The notes: generated by a model not told the origin, from the letters alone. 6,239 nucleotides of DNA from JAICLK01 sp035478715 (GCA_035478715.1 DATIJK010000033.1:1-6239); one strand, 5' to 3'; shown: positions 1 through 5,892, counted from the first letter of the stretch. Made by a program: numbers and translations.

Positions 1-219
1 GAATACAACGTGCGCCTTTTACAGATGGGTGATGTTGAAGCTGAAGCCCGGTCGATGTGGCTGCATAAAATAATCTGGCCTGAGTGTCCATGTTACATTG
101 GCCATATAATTGTCACTGATGAAGAGTTAGCCGATCGTCGGCAAATTAGAGCACAAAATGAACGTGAGCGGATCGCGCGTAAGGCTGGTGCTGATTTTGC
201 CATTTTGGCACTGGGCTAA
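1..219 (+). CDS. Unrecognised protein, C-terminal part (gene enters from the left edge)
   Basis: The reading frame is open from the first base and ends at TAA 217-219, giving about 73 visible residues. A GTG at 10 or an ATG at 25 could in principle start it, but neither has a Shine-Dalgarno sequence or a -10 element in front within the window, so I read it as the tail of a longer gene. The visible part starts with a mixed segment containing Trp and two Cys (WPECPCYIG). It continues as a highly charged, probably helical stretch (DEELADRRQIRAQNERERIA) and ends in a short hydrophobic tail (DFAILALG). No family is recognised and no function is proposed. The next gene downstream starts 91 bases later behind its own candidate promoter, so co-transcription is uncertain. 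Confidence 0.5.
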   Translation, partial: EYNVRLLQMGDVEAEARSMWLHKIIWPECPCYIGHIIVTDEELADRRQIRAQNERERIARKAGADFAILALG

Positions 220-242
220 TTTTAAACGCACGGTTTCTTTGT

Positions 243-272
243 TTGACGTCAGTGTTAAAATTAAAACATAAG
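243..272 (+). promoter_or_regulatory. Candidate sigma70-type promoter of the lectin-like gene
   Basis: TTGACG (243-248, 5 of 6 to TTGACA) is followed after 18 bases by CATAAG (267-272, 4 of 6 to TATAAT). This would give a 5' untranslated leader of roughly 30 bases that keeps the Shine-Dalgarno sequence at 298-302. A second AT-rich hexamer, TATAAA at 290-295, is closer to -10 consensus. However, it has no matching -35 and would start transcription inside or just after the Shine-Dalgarno sequence. The 220-310 gap holds nothing else that I can see. Confidence 0.35.
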
Positions 273-297
273 CATCATATTCTAACATTTATAAATC

Positions 298-302
298 GAG
301 GG
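298..302 (+). promoter_or_regulatory. Ribosome binding site of the lectin-like gene
   Basis: GAGGG lies 8 bases before ATG 311. It fixes the start and contrasts with the minus-strand genes in this window that have no Shine-Dalgarno sequence. Confidence 0.6.
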
Positions 303-310
303 TTTCAGAT

Positions 311-979
311 ATGGCAAAAGCTTCGAGTAAAAACGTCCGGTACCGCCAGAATTCGTCACGGTCCAGTAGTAAACGCAAGCTGTTTCAACCGCTTGAAGTT
401 ATTGCTATCGCGCTGATCGCTATCGGCGTCGGATTCCTTGGCGGGCATCAATACCAGGGCAGCTCGCACGCGCAATTTACCAGTAGGGTCTGCAATGGCA
501 AGAACTGGTGCCTAAACCGCAGTGGCAACGGACGCTTGGACGGAACACACGTGCTTGCCTGGCCAAACGGCGGTAGTAACGAAAACTTTACGATGATTGC
601 AACTAGTATCCCTGGCTGTGGATCATTCGTGCAAAACACACCAAAATTACAGTGTCCGTTCGCAGTTGGATCCGGGTTGAATGCGCGGTATGCCGGTGAT
701 CCAATCAATGAAATGTATACGGATACGACCGGTATTGCGTATAAGTGCGTGGGTACGGATTCCGTAGGTAAAGGCATACTGTTACCATGCGGATCCGGCA
801 CAGGTACGTATATGATCGCCCACAATGGCTACTTCATCGACAGGTATTGGTCCAATGTAAACTACCAGACATATCATGAATACAATACGCCTTCGTTCCT
901 CTGCGGATTTTTTAATCAGCAGCAAGTACAGTTTTCGAACAGCGGCCAATCAGGCTACTGCACTTGGCAGGAAAAATAA
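311..979 (+). CDS. Secreted or membrane-anchored Cys-rich protein with ricin-type lectin-like segment
   Basis: This is a 222-residue exported protein. Residues 1-28 are strongly basic and Ser/Arg/Lys-rich, residues 30-45 form one hydrophobic helix, and everything after faces outside. S-H-A before Q55 fits the signal peptidase -3/-1 rule, so the helix may be a cleaved signal peptide instead of an anchor. The exported part has eight cysteines (61, 67, 103, 115, 146, 160, 198, 217), an even number that suggests up to four disulfides. Residues 66-95 (WCLNRSGNG, then GTHVLAW, then NGGSNENF) match the layout of a ricin-type beta-trefoil repeat (CL-x-G-x-GT-x-W-x-N-x-F), although the usual QxW is ExF here. 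A weaker echo (KCVGTDSVGKGILLPC) occurs at 145-160. The remainder is Tyr/Asn/Gln-rich. Inferred role: surface binding, possibly to glycans or a partner cell. The lectin assignment rests on pattern only. The start is set by GAGGG 8 bases upstream. Confidence 0.7.
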   Translation: MAKASSKNVRYRQNSSRSSSKRKLFQPLEVIAIALIAIGVGFLGGHQYQGSSHAQFTSRVCNGKNWCLNRSGNGRLDGTHVLAWPNGGSNENFTMIATSIPGCGSFVQNTPKLQCPFAVGSGLNARYAGDPINEMYTDTTGIAYKCVGTDSVGKGILLPCGSGTGTYMIAHNGYFIDRYWSNVNYQTYHEYNTPSFLCGFFNQQQVQFSNSGQSGYCTWQEK

Positions 980-995
980 AGTCTGTAACAGATTA

Positions 996-1370
996 TCATT
1001 CCAATTCGTGGATGCGTTTGTGGTCCAGGCCGAAGTAATGGGCCATTTCGTGCCAGACGGTGTGTTTGATCTGCTCTTTTAACGCGTGTTCGTTGGGGCT
1101 CCACGACAGAATCGGATTTTTGAAAATCGTGATTTTATCGGGAGTAATTTTGGTCATGCCATTATATCGCTGTGATAACGGCAGCCCCTCGTATAGACCG
1201 AAAAGTGTCTGGTTTCCGCGTAGTTTGAGTTGTTCCCGCTGCTGCAGCGTCGGATCATCGGCGATCACAATCGCCACATTTTGCTTCATACGCTGGACGT
1301 ATTCTTGCGGCAATTCACTCAAAGCCTGGTCGATCAAATCCATAAATTCATCGTCAGAAATATCTCGCAT
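996..1370 (-). CDS. Zincin-fold metallopeptidase, PF06262-like (possible zinc protease)
   Basis: This is a small soluble protein of 124 residues, or 126 if the upstream in-frame ATG at 1376 is used. Near its C-terminus it carries a full HExxHxxGxxH zinc site (WHEMAHYFGLDH). The two His of HExxH and the last His would bind zinc, and the Glu would be catalytic. The N-terminal part (ISDDEFMDLIDQALSELP) and the middle segment ending in ITIFKNPIL match the architecture of the short PF06262 family, whose substrates are unknown. I prefer the ATG at 1370. An extended -10 element, TGATAAAAT, ends exactly 6 bases before it, the same spacing as for two other genes here, and neither ATG has a Shine-Dalgarno sequence. 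The stop is a tandem TGA TAA (998-993). The gene converges with the lectin-like gene, with 16 bases between the two ends. The family call is strong; the physiological role is unknown. Confidence 0.88.
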   Translation of the reverse strand: MRDISDDEFMDLIDQALSELPQEYVQRMKQNVAIVIADDPTLQQREQLKLRGNQTLFGLYEGLPLSQRYNGMTKITPDKITIFKNPILSWSPNEHALKEQIKHTVWHEMAHYFGLDHKRIHELE

Positions 1371-1376
1371 CCCCAT

Positions 1377-1385
1377 ATTTTATCA
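1377..1385 (-). promoter_or_regulatory. Extended -10 promoter of the zincin gene, leaderless-type spacing
   Basis: On the minus strand TGATAAAAT (1385 to 1377) contains TAAAAT, 5 of 6 to TATAAT, with the TGn extension. Exactly 6 bases (ATGGGG) separate it from ATG 1370, so transcription would begin at about that A. No -35 match is seen at the usual distance, which is acceptable for an extended -10 promoter. Confidence 0.5.
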
Positions 1386-1414
1386 AAAACGTATCCAAAA
1401 GTATACAAAGTATA
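1381..1414 (+). repeat. Near-tandem 10-base repeats with phased A-tracts upstream of the zincin gene
   Basis: Three to four imperfect copies of a gTATnCAAAA unit follow each other at about 10-base steps: TATCAAAAAC, GTATCCAAAA, GTATACAAAG, then TATAGTAA. The A-runs (1385-1389, 1397-1400, 1407-1409) recur roughly once per helical turn, a pattern known to bend DNA. The block lies immediately upstream of the zincin -10 element, so it could be an upstream promoter element or a protein-binding array. It may also be simple AT-rich spacer. The rest of the 1377-1487 gap shows nothing I can name. Confidence 0.3.
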
Positions 1415-1487
1415 GTAATCAATTTCTGGCGCAATAAATTTCAAACTTAAAACGCCAAACCTGTAAAATCCGATGCCTCAAAGACTA

Positions 1488-2039
1488 CTAATGGATACTC
1501 GCAACAACGATTCCGATAATCAAGACAGTATATTCGATAATTCCATACGGGTGCAGTCGGAAGTAAATATGCTTTATCCAATCCGGATCGCCGAATGCGT
1601 CAAGCGTAGCTTTTCTTTCTGAGTCATTCCAGGAATGAAGTTTTTTGCGTGGCATATCTTTGGTGTAGATTGAGCCGGCATGGTAAAAGAACAAATACGA
1701 GTTTTTCCTGATAGGATACAGCCACTTGACGCCGAATCCCACGCCGATGCTGTCGTGTAGAAAATGCAGCAAGCATCCAAACGCCAGAATCAGTCCGATT
1801 TCCGGCATGATCAACCATCCGATAAAGCCGGCGGCCGGCACAACCAGCAAGGGATAATGCAGCCCATCGCGATGGGAAGTATCAGGCTGGTGTCCGTTCT
1901 TTACTAAGGGGACAATAAAATCGAGGTCCGGGAGTAATGATGAAAATACACCAATTCCCAAGCAGAGCCCATAATTAAGGTTTGTCAGGCTGCTCAATAA
2001 GACGCCCAGTAGCAAGCCGATACCAATATCTAACGGCAT
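1488..2039 (-). CDS. YdjM-like membrane protein (PF04307, putative metal-dependent hydrolase)
   Basis: This 183-residue membrane protein has hydrophobic segments at about residues 5-18, 24-35, 62-78, 80-95 and 165-181. The conserved polar motifs of the YdjM/LexA-regulated inner-membrane family are all present: LPDLD (36-40), HRDGLHYPL (56-64, family HR-x-x-x-H), LHFLHDS (91-97) and the following GVKWLYPI (103-110). The clustered His and Asp at these sites are the presumed metal ligands at the membrane face. The enzymatic activity and substrate of this family are not established, so 'hydrolase' is an annotation tradition. The ATG at 2039 has no Shine-Dalgarno sequence but sits 6 bases after an extended -10 element. 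The gene lies 72 bases after glutamate dehydrogenase, with its own promoter between them. Nothing in the sequence points to LexA control. The family call is firm; the function is open. Confidence 0.85.
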   Translation of the reverse strand: MPLDIGIGLLLGVLLSSLTNLNYGLCLGIGVFSSLLPDLDFIVPLVKNGHQPDTSHRDGLHYPLLVVPAAGFIGWLIMPEIGLILAFGCLLHFLHDSIGVGFGVKWLYPIRKNSYLFFYHAGSIYTKDMPRKKLHSWNDSERKATLDAFGDPDWIKHIYFRLHPYGIIEYTVLIIGIVVASIH

Positions 2040-2045
2040 AGAAGT

Positions 2046-2054
2046 ACTATAGCA
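2046..2054 (-). promoter_or_regulatory. Extended -10 promoter of the YdjM-like gene, leaderless-type spacing
   Basis: On the minus strand TGCTATAGT (2054 to 2046) contains TATAGT, 5 of 6 to consensus, preceded by TGn. It is followed by 6 bases (ACTTCT) and ATG 2039. There is no Shine-Dalgarno sequence and no recognisable -35. The predicted transcription start coincides with the start codon. Confidence 0.55.
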
Positions 2055-2111
2055 AACCGTTAACTATTATTTACGCTTAAAAAATGCCGGTTTCCTCCAA
2101 GTGAATAGCTG

Positions 2112-3314
2112 TTACAGTAGCCGTTTGATCGCGTTCATAAACGCGGCATCTTTGAGCGGGACTTTTTTTGCTGCTGCAGTCTTGAGCGTTTCCGACATTG
2201 CTGTGACCATGTACATTTCGAGTTCGGCGTTTACTTTTGATTCGGACCAATGTTCGCCGGATTTGTTCTGGGCCCATTCAAGGTAACTGACTATGACGCC
2301 GCCGGCATTGGCGATGATATCGGGTAAAATAATTTTGTCTTTTCCTATCAAATATTTATCGGCCGCAAAATTCACCGGACCATTAGCAAGTTCGACGATG
2401 TATTTCGCTTTAATCTGCTGCATGTTCGATTCGGTTACGGCGTCGCCGAGTGCAGCCAGAACCAGTACATCGACATCCAGGCCGAAAATATCGTCTGCGC
2501 CAAGTGTTCGTACGCTGGATTTGTTATAGTCAGAAAATCGACCGCGTTTCGACTTGAAAGCTTCTAGGTCAGCCGCATCCAAGCCTTCAATTTTTTGCAG
2601 TGTCGCGCCGGAATCGCTCGCCGCAACCAGTTTCCAGCTTGGGTGGTCATGCTGTGCTATGGTCGCAAAAAATGATCCGACATTTCCAAAACCTTGTACG
2701 GCTACCGTAATATCTTCGCTCCCCTTGCCTTCGGATTTGAGCAGCTCGCGCAACGCGAACACGCCGCCGCGGCCGGTTGCTGATTCGCGGCCCTCGGAGC
2801 CGCCTTTGCCGATTGATTTACCGGTAAAACTGGCTTTTGACGTATCGCCGGTGAGCTTTTCGTACTCGTCCACCATCCAGTCGATGATGCGGGCATCCGT
2901 GTTTACGTCAGGCGCTGGCACATCGATATCCGGCCCGATTACTTCGAGTAAATTCGATGCGTATTTACGGCTGATTTCTTCGAGCTCGTCGTCACCCAGT
3001 TCTTTGGGATTGACAGCCACGCCGCCCTTGCCGCCGCCGAGCGGCAACCCGACCGCTGCCGTTTTGAAACTCATCAAGGTCGCGAGTGCGCGGACCTCAT
3101 CCAGATCGACTTCCGGGTGGAACCGTACCCCGCCCTTGTATGGTCCTAACTTGTTGCTGTGCTGGATCCGATAGGCTTTTAATTTTTTGCCGCTTTCTAA
3201 TTCGATGTCGAACAAGTGTTCATTATCGATCGCAATCAGCGCGTCAATGGCTTCGTCGTCGAGCCCAATTTTTTTACTGACGGACCGTATGAGTGAATGG
3301 GTAGTTTTTAGCAT
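2112..3314 (-). CDS. gdhA: Glutamate dehydrogenase (Glu/Leu/Phe/Val dehydrogenase family)
   Basis: This cytoplasmic enzyme interconverts glutamate with 2-oxoglutarate and ammonia using NAD(P). It has 400 residues, slightly short for the 410-450 typical of hexameric GDHs. The dimerisation and substrate domain carries GPYKGGVRFHP (57-67, Lys60), SFK (Lys84), PLGGGKGG (91-98, Lys96) and VPAPDVNT (132-139, catalytic Asp136). The nucleotide-binding domain has the Rossmann glycine motif QGFGNVG (207-213), and NAGGVIVSYLEW (336-347) carries the conserved substrate-contact Ser343. These motifs favour glutamate over leucine or phenylalanine. NAD versus NADP preference cannot be settled by eye; the second Rossmann strand ends in AASDSG. 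ATG 3314 has no Shine-Dalgarno sequence and follows an extended -10 by 6 bases. The unknown gene upstream ends only 20 bases before, so read-through is also possible. Internal start choice is not an issue, since the first motif begins around residue 57. Confidence 0.95.
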   Translation of the reverse strand: MLKTTHSLIRSVSKKIGLDDEAIDALIAIDNEHLFDIELESGKKLKAYRIQHSNKLGPYKGGVRFHPEVDLDEVRALATLMSFKTAAVGLPLGGGKGGVAVNPKELGDDELEEISRKYASNLLEVIGPDIDVPAPDVNTDARIIDWMVDEYEKLTGDTSKASFTGKSIGKGGSEGRESATGRGGVFALRELLKSEGKGSEDITVAVQGFGNVGSFFATIAQHDHPSWKLVAASDSGATLQKIEGLDAADLEAFKSKRGRFSDYNKSSVRTLGADDIFGLDVDVLVLAALGDAVTESNMQQIKAKYIVELANGPVNFAADKYLIGKDKIILPDIIANAGGVIVSYLEWAQNKSGEHWSESKVNAELEMYMVTAMSETLKTAAAKKVPLKDAAFMNAIKRLL

Positions 3315-3320
3315 GAAACG

Positions 3321-3329
3321 ATTGTAGCA
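3321..3329 (-). promoter_or_regulatory. Extended -10 promoter of glutamate dehydrogenase, leaderless-type spacing
   Basis: On the minus strand TGCTACAAT (3329 to 3321) contains TACAAT, 5 of 6 to consensus, with TGn in front. It is followed by 6 bases (CGTTTC) and ATG 3314. It occupies most of the 20-base gap after the preceding gene, a gap that would otherwise be read as an operon junction. No Shine-Dalgarno sequence is present. Confidence 0.55.
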
Positions 3330-3334
3330 GAAAA

Positions 3335-3868
3335 CTATTCAATCTGACTGAAAAGATGCTGACCTAGTGCAGGATGTTCTACTAAATTTTTGACTGGTGG
3401 CAGATTTGCATCATTTGGTTGTACATTTGAATGCAGTGCTCCAATCCGTTGCTGCTCGATAGTACTGGCCGCTTCGCATAATGCGTGTGTATGCATGACC
3501 GCGGCCCGCATCCAGGTGACGATATCAGAATCAAATTCTGTTCGGAATCTTCTGCGCGGAATTTCATTACTGACAAATATACCGGTGTCATTGATCTTTA
3601 TTTCTGCTGCTACTGCATGTACCCCTGTCAATAAACCGGGCGGAATCGCTCTTTCTTCCGCGCAGTTTACCGGCCTTCCCCAGCGGCTAAACCGCACATT
3701 TCTAAGCAGAATAGGTCTGGCAAATACTCCCGGGCGGCTTTGCCAATAAAAATTAGCGTATCCATCTACAGAATAAAATCCCAAATCAGCTTGTTCAATC
3801 GCGCAAAGCGCTGTAACTGCGTTCAAAATTTCAGACCGGTTAGACATGCGTGTTCTATGCATTGACAT
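3335..3868 (-). CDS. Unrecognised 177-residue protein, second gene of an adjacent pair
   Basis: I do not recognise a family. The predicted protein is soluble, with no signal peptide or membrane helix. It is mixed alpha/beta in look, with an aromatic segment (FYSVDGYANFYWQS, 31-44) and an Arg-rich region at 45-65. A basic turn (NEIPRRRFRTEFDSD, 101-115) precedes a likely helix (TWMRAAVMHTHALCEA, 118-133). The C-terminal 40 residues are Asn/Gln/Pro-rich and look loose. There are three in-frame ATGs (3868, 3862, 3847) and none has a clear Shine-Dalgarno sequence. The first lies 4 bases after the stop of the previous gene, which suggests translational coupling. A GATAAT 8 bases before it could alternatively serve as a -10. 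The close spacing implies that it works with, or is regulated with, the gene upstream. No function is assigned. Confidence 0.72.
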   Translation of the reverse strand: MSMHRTRMSNRSEILNAVTALCAIEQADLGFYSVDGYANFYWQSRPGVFARPILLRNVRFSRWGRPVNCAEERAIPPGLLTGVHAVAAEIKINDTGIFVSNEIPRRRFRTEFDSDIVTWMRAAVMHTHALCEAASTIEQQRIGALHSNVQPNDANLPPVKNLVEHPALGQHLFSQIE

Positions 3869-3872
3869 GTTT

Positions 3873-4403
3873 TTAAATTATCCGCTCAAGTCCGACTGCC
3901 TGTAAGGTAGCCAGGTGCATGACGCCGGCTCCAAGCATGACATGGCGATGCAGTCTTTCTTCACCTTCCGGAATGATAACCAAGCCGCTGCGAAATTCGG
4001 CTGCAAGATCATGCAGCCGCCGGTGGTCTTCCTCGATTCTGATTCTGCTTTTGGATTTGAGATTAATTAAATCAGCAGTACAGAATTGTTGAAGCGTTTC
4101 GGTGTAATCCGGATAACCGGCTTCAAACCCGCCGACAATATCTGCACATGATAGGTAAAACAATCCGCCAATATAAATGCTGGGACGCGTCAGATAGTCA
4201 GTTTGGGGTAGATTTCGGGATAGGATGCCGGCCAAAATAGTAAACCATAGATGGGAGTCGCCTGCCAGTACGTTTTCGCCATGTTTTAACAAGACGCCGC
4301 CCATAAGTTGGGGGTTAGCCGGCGTGCCGCCAAACTGCTCAATCAGCTGTCGTTTATCATCCGCTGTCAGCGGCGCGAACGGAAATTTCTCCGGAAGGTA
4401 CAT
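3873..4403 (-). CDS. Unrecognised 176-residue protein, first gene of an adjacent pair
   Basis: No family is recognised. The protein appears soluble. A short Pro/Phe-rich N-terminus (LPEKFPFAPLTADDKRQLIE) is followed by a Gly-rich hydrophobic region (34-60) with LMGGVLLKHGENVLAGDSHL. A second such region (75-92) has IYIGGLFYLSCADIVGG. A charged helix at 113-138 contains many Lys, Arg and Glu (SKSRIRIEEDHRRLHDLAAEF), and a last helix is rich in His and Met (RLHRHVMLGAGVMHLATL, 150-167). The two hydrophobic stretches are interrupted by charged residues and are too short for confident membrane helices. The scattered His residues do not form a known metal site. The gene starts a small unit with the next gene (4-base gap), behind a TATAAT 7 bases before ATG 4403. 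It is separated by 57 bases from zwf, so it is not necessarily part of that operon. Confidence 0.75.
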   Translation of the reverse strand: MYLPEKFPFAPLTADDKRQLIEQFGGTPANPQLMGGVLLKHGENVLAGDSHLWFTILAGILSRNLPQTDYLTRPSIYIGGLFYLSCADIVGGFEAGYPDYTETLQQFCTADLINLKSKSRIRIEEDHRRLHDLAAEFRSGLVIIPEGEERLHRHVMLGAGVMHLATLQAVGLERII

Positions 4404-4410
4404 CGGAGTG

Positions 4411-4438
4411 ATTATAAAACAATACTATCAGAAATCAA
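4411..4438 (-). promoter_or_regulatory. Promoter of the unknown gene pair (TTGATT, 16 bases, TATAAT)
   Basis: On the minus strand TTGATT (4438 to 4433, 4 of 6 to TTGACA) and a perfect TATAAT (4416 to 4411) are 16 bases apart. Only 7 bases (CACTCCG) lie between the -10 and ATG 4403, and there is no Shine-Dalgarno sequence, so the transcript is probably leaderless or nearly so. This promoter fills the intergenic region after zwf, where no terminator hairpin is evident. Confidence 0.55.
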
Positions 4439-4460
4439 TATATGCAACTTTCTTAAAAAT

Positions 4461-5888
4461 CTAAAGTTTTGGGCCGGTCGACCCTTTTTTGTATAGTTGT
4501 AAACCGTCGCCACTGGCGCGCCAGGCCGTTACGACGTTTTCGATGATGCGCCAGCTGGCCAGGACTTCATCACTGCTGGCAAACAGCGTGCGGTCGCCGC
4601 GGATTGCGTCGACCATGACGCGTTCGTAGGCGTCGGGATGCGTGTGTGAATCGAATCGGCTTTCGAAAAGGAAATCCATCGGTACCCGTTCCAGTTCATC
4701 AGCAAAACCTGGCTTTTTTACAAACAAATCAACGCCGATGCCTTCGTGGGGTTGAATATAGAACGTCAGTATGTTCGGATGATGTGTCGTTCCTTCTGGG
4801 TGTTTGAACGTTACGGTGATGGTCGTTTTCTTTTCGTCCAGCGCCTTGCCGGTCCTGATGTTTATCGGTACACCCTGCCAACGCTTATTGTTTATGAATA
4901 ATGTCAGCGCAGCAAAGGTCTCGATTGTCGATTTTGGATCGTTGACTTCCTGCCTATAGCCTTCGTATTGTCCGCGAACGGCTCGTTCGCTGACTTTGTC
5001 TTTTGGGATCGGCTCGACTTCGTTTAGCAGTTTTAGCCTGGTTTTATGTATCGAATCACTCGATATATCTTTGGGATTTTGCATGGTCGTAATTGCCAGC
5101 AACTGCATCAGATGGTTCTGTACGAAATCCCTGAGCGCCCCGGTCTGTTCGTAAAACGTCGCGCGGCCTTCGATGTCGATAGCTTCTTTGGATTCGATGT
5201 CGATACGCAAAATAAAACGGTTATCCCAGAGCGATTCAAAAATCGAATTGTGCAACCTGAACGCCAGAATATTCTGGACGGTTTCTTTGGCCAGGTAATG
5301 ATCGATACGATACACCTGTTTTTCTTTGAACTGTTTGTTGATGTTATCGATCAGCTTTTGTGCGGAGTGTTCGTTGAATCCGAACGGTTTTTCAACTAAC
5401 AGCCTGGTTGCGGCATTGCCATGCTGACATGAGGTGTTGAGCTGGTGCTTTCCAAGCAATTTGACGACGTTCTGGTACGCCTCGGGCGGAATCGCCAAAT
5501 AATACAGCCGGTTCATACAGACGCCGTGTTTTTCCTCGAGCATGTTCAGGAATTCTAGTAGCGCATGATAATCGTCGCCGTCGTCTAAGTCCATTTTGTA
5601 CATTTTTACGATTTGCTGCATACGGTCGAGAGCGGCCTGATCGTAGGTTTTTTCTTTTTCTTGCAGGCGTGACTTGATAGCATCCAATATATCTTTGATT
5701 GGGACTTCGCGGCGCGACACGCCGATTATTTCTATATCATCGGGGAGCAAGCCATCGCGTACCAAATGGTACAAAGCTGGCAGGATGTAGCGCTTGGACA
5801 AATCGCCGGTAATTCCGAACAGAACTAAGATCGTAGGTTGCAGCGTTGTTTTCCCGGCTGATTTTATTTGCCCATTGCTATCTTCCAA
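4461..5888 (-). CDS. zwf: Glucose-6-phosphate 1-dehydrogenase
   Basis: This cytoplasmic enzyme oxidises glucose-6-phosphate to 6-phosphogluconolactone with NAD(P)+, the entry step of the oxidative pentose phosphate branch. Its 475 residues are normal or slightly short for the family. The N-terminal Rossmann domain has GITGDLSKR (25-33) and GVSRRE (56-61). EKPFG is at 166-170 and the substrate and active-site signature RIDHYLAKE at 194-202. RDFVQNHLMQLLA (253-265) supplies the catalytic-base His259, and the C-terminal domain includes RTGKALDEKKT (345-355). The signature deviates from the usual DHYLGK: Gly is replaced by Ala200 (codon GCC, 5291-5289). The start is TTG at 5888, supported by GAAGGTG just upstream; no ATG or GTG precedes the nucleotide-binding motif. 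It follows gnd by 22 bases in the same direction, so the two are an operon. Pgl (the lactonase) is not between them. Confidence 0.95.
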   Translation of the reverse strand: MEDSNGQIKSAGKTTLQPTILVLFGITGDLSKRYILPALYHLVRDGLLPDDIEIIGVSRREVPIKDILDAIKSRLQEKEKTYDQAALDRMQQIVKMYKMDLDDGDDYHALLEFLNMLEEKHGVCMNRLYYLAIPPEAYQNVVKLLGKHQLNTSCQHGNAATRLLVEKPFGFNEHSAQKLIDNINKQFKEKQVYRIDHYLAKETVQNILAFRLHNSIFESLWDNRFILRIDIESKEAIDIEGRATFYEQTGALRDFVQNHLMQLLAITTMQNPKDISSDSIHKTRLKLLNEVEPIPKDKVSERAVRGQYEGYRQEVNDPKSTIETFAALTLFINNKRWQGVPINIRTGKALDEKKTTITVTFKHPEGTTHHPNILTFYIQPHEGIGVDLFVKKPGFADELERVPMDFLFESRFDSHTHPDAYERVMVDAIRGDRTLFASSDEVLASWRIIENVVTAWRASGDGLQLYKKGSTGPKL

Positions 5889-5892
5889 ATTT

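Noticed and set aside
448..825. 125-codon open frame on the - strand
   Set aside because: It is antisense to the lectin-like gene, which has an SD, an export signal and a patterned Cys layout. The antisense product shows no motif.
981..993. Small palindrome GTCTGTAACAGAT between the convergent gene ends, followed on the - strand by a T-rich stretch
   Set aside because: The stem is only 4 base pairs around a 3-base loop and AT/GC mixed; too weak to call a terminator.
993..998. Possible recoding of TGA, as the only TGA stop is followed at once by TAA
   Set aside because: The long conserved genes contain no in-frame TGA at glycine positions, so TGA is not being used as a sense codon. The tandem stop is unremarkable.
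1060..1437. 125-codon open frame on the + strand
   Set aside because: It is antisense to the zincin gene with its complete HExxHxxGxxH; a shadow frame.
1430..1460. Inverted repeat TGGCG ... CGCCA between the YdjM-like and zincin genes
   Set aside because: A 5-base stem with an AT-rich loop of about 20 bases and no T-tract is expected by chance.
2080..2100. T-run (6) on the - strand after gdhA, preceded by GGAGG (2098-2094)
   Set aside because: The only hairpin uses two G-C and two G-U pairs, so it is not a convincing terminator. The GGAGG has no start codon at a usable distance, so it is not a ribosome site for a gene either.
2554..3174. 206-codon open frame on the + strand
   Set aside because: It lies wholly antisense to glutamate dehydrogenase, whose motifs are all intact. 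The product is Ser/Pro-rich low-complexity sequence typical of the complement of a biased coding strand, and it has no SD.
4471..4490. GGTCGACC palindrome followed by six T on the + strand
   Set aside because: It lies inside the 3' end of zwf on the other strand, the palindrome cannot form a hairpin with a loop of 3 or more and a long stem, and no + strand gene ends there.
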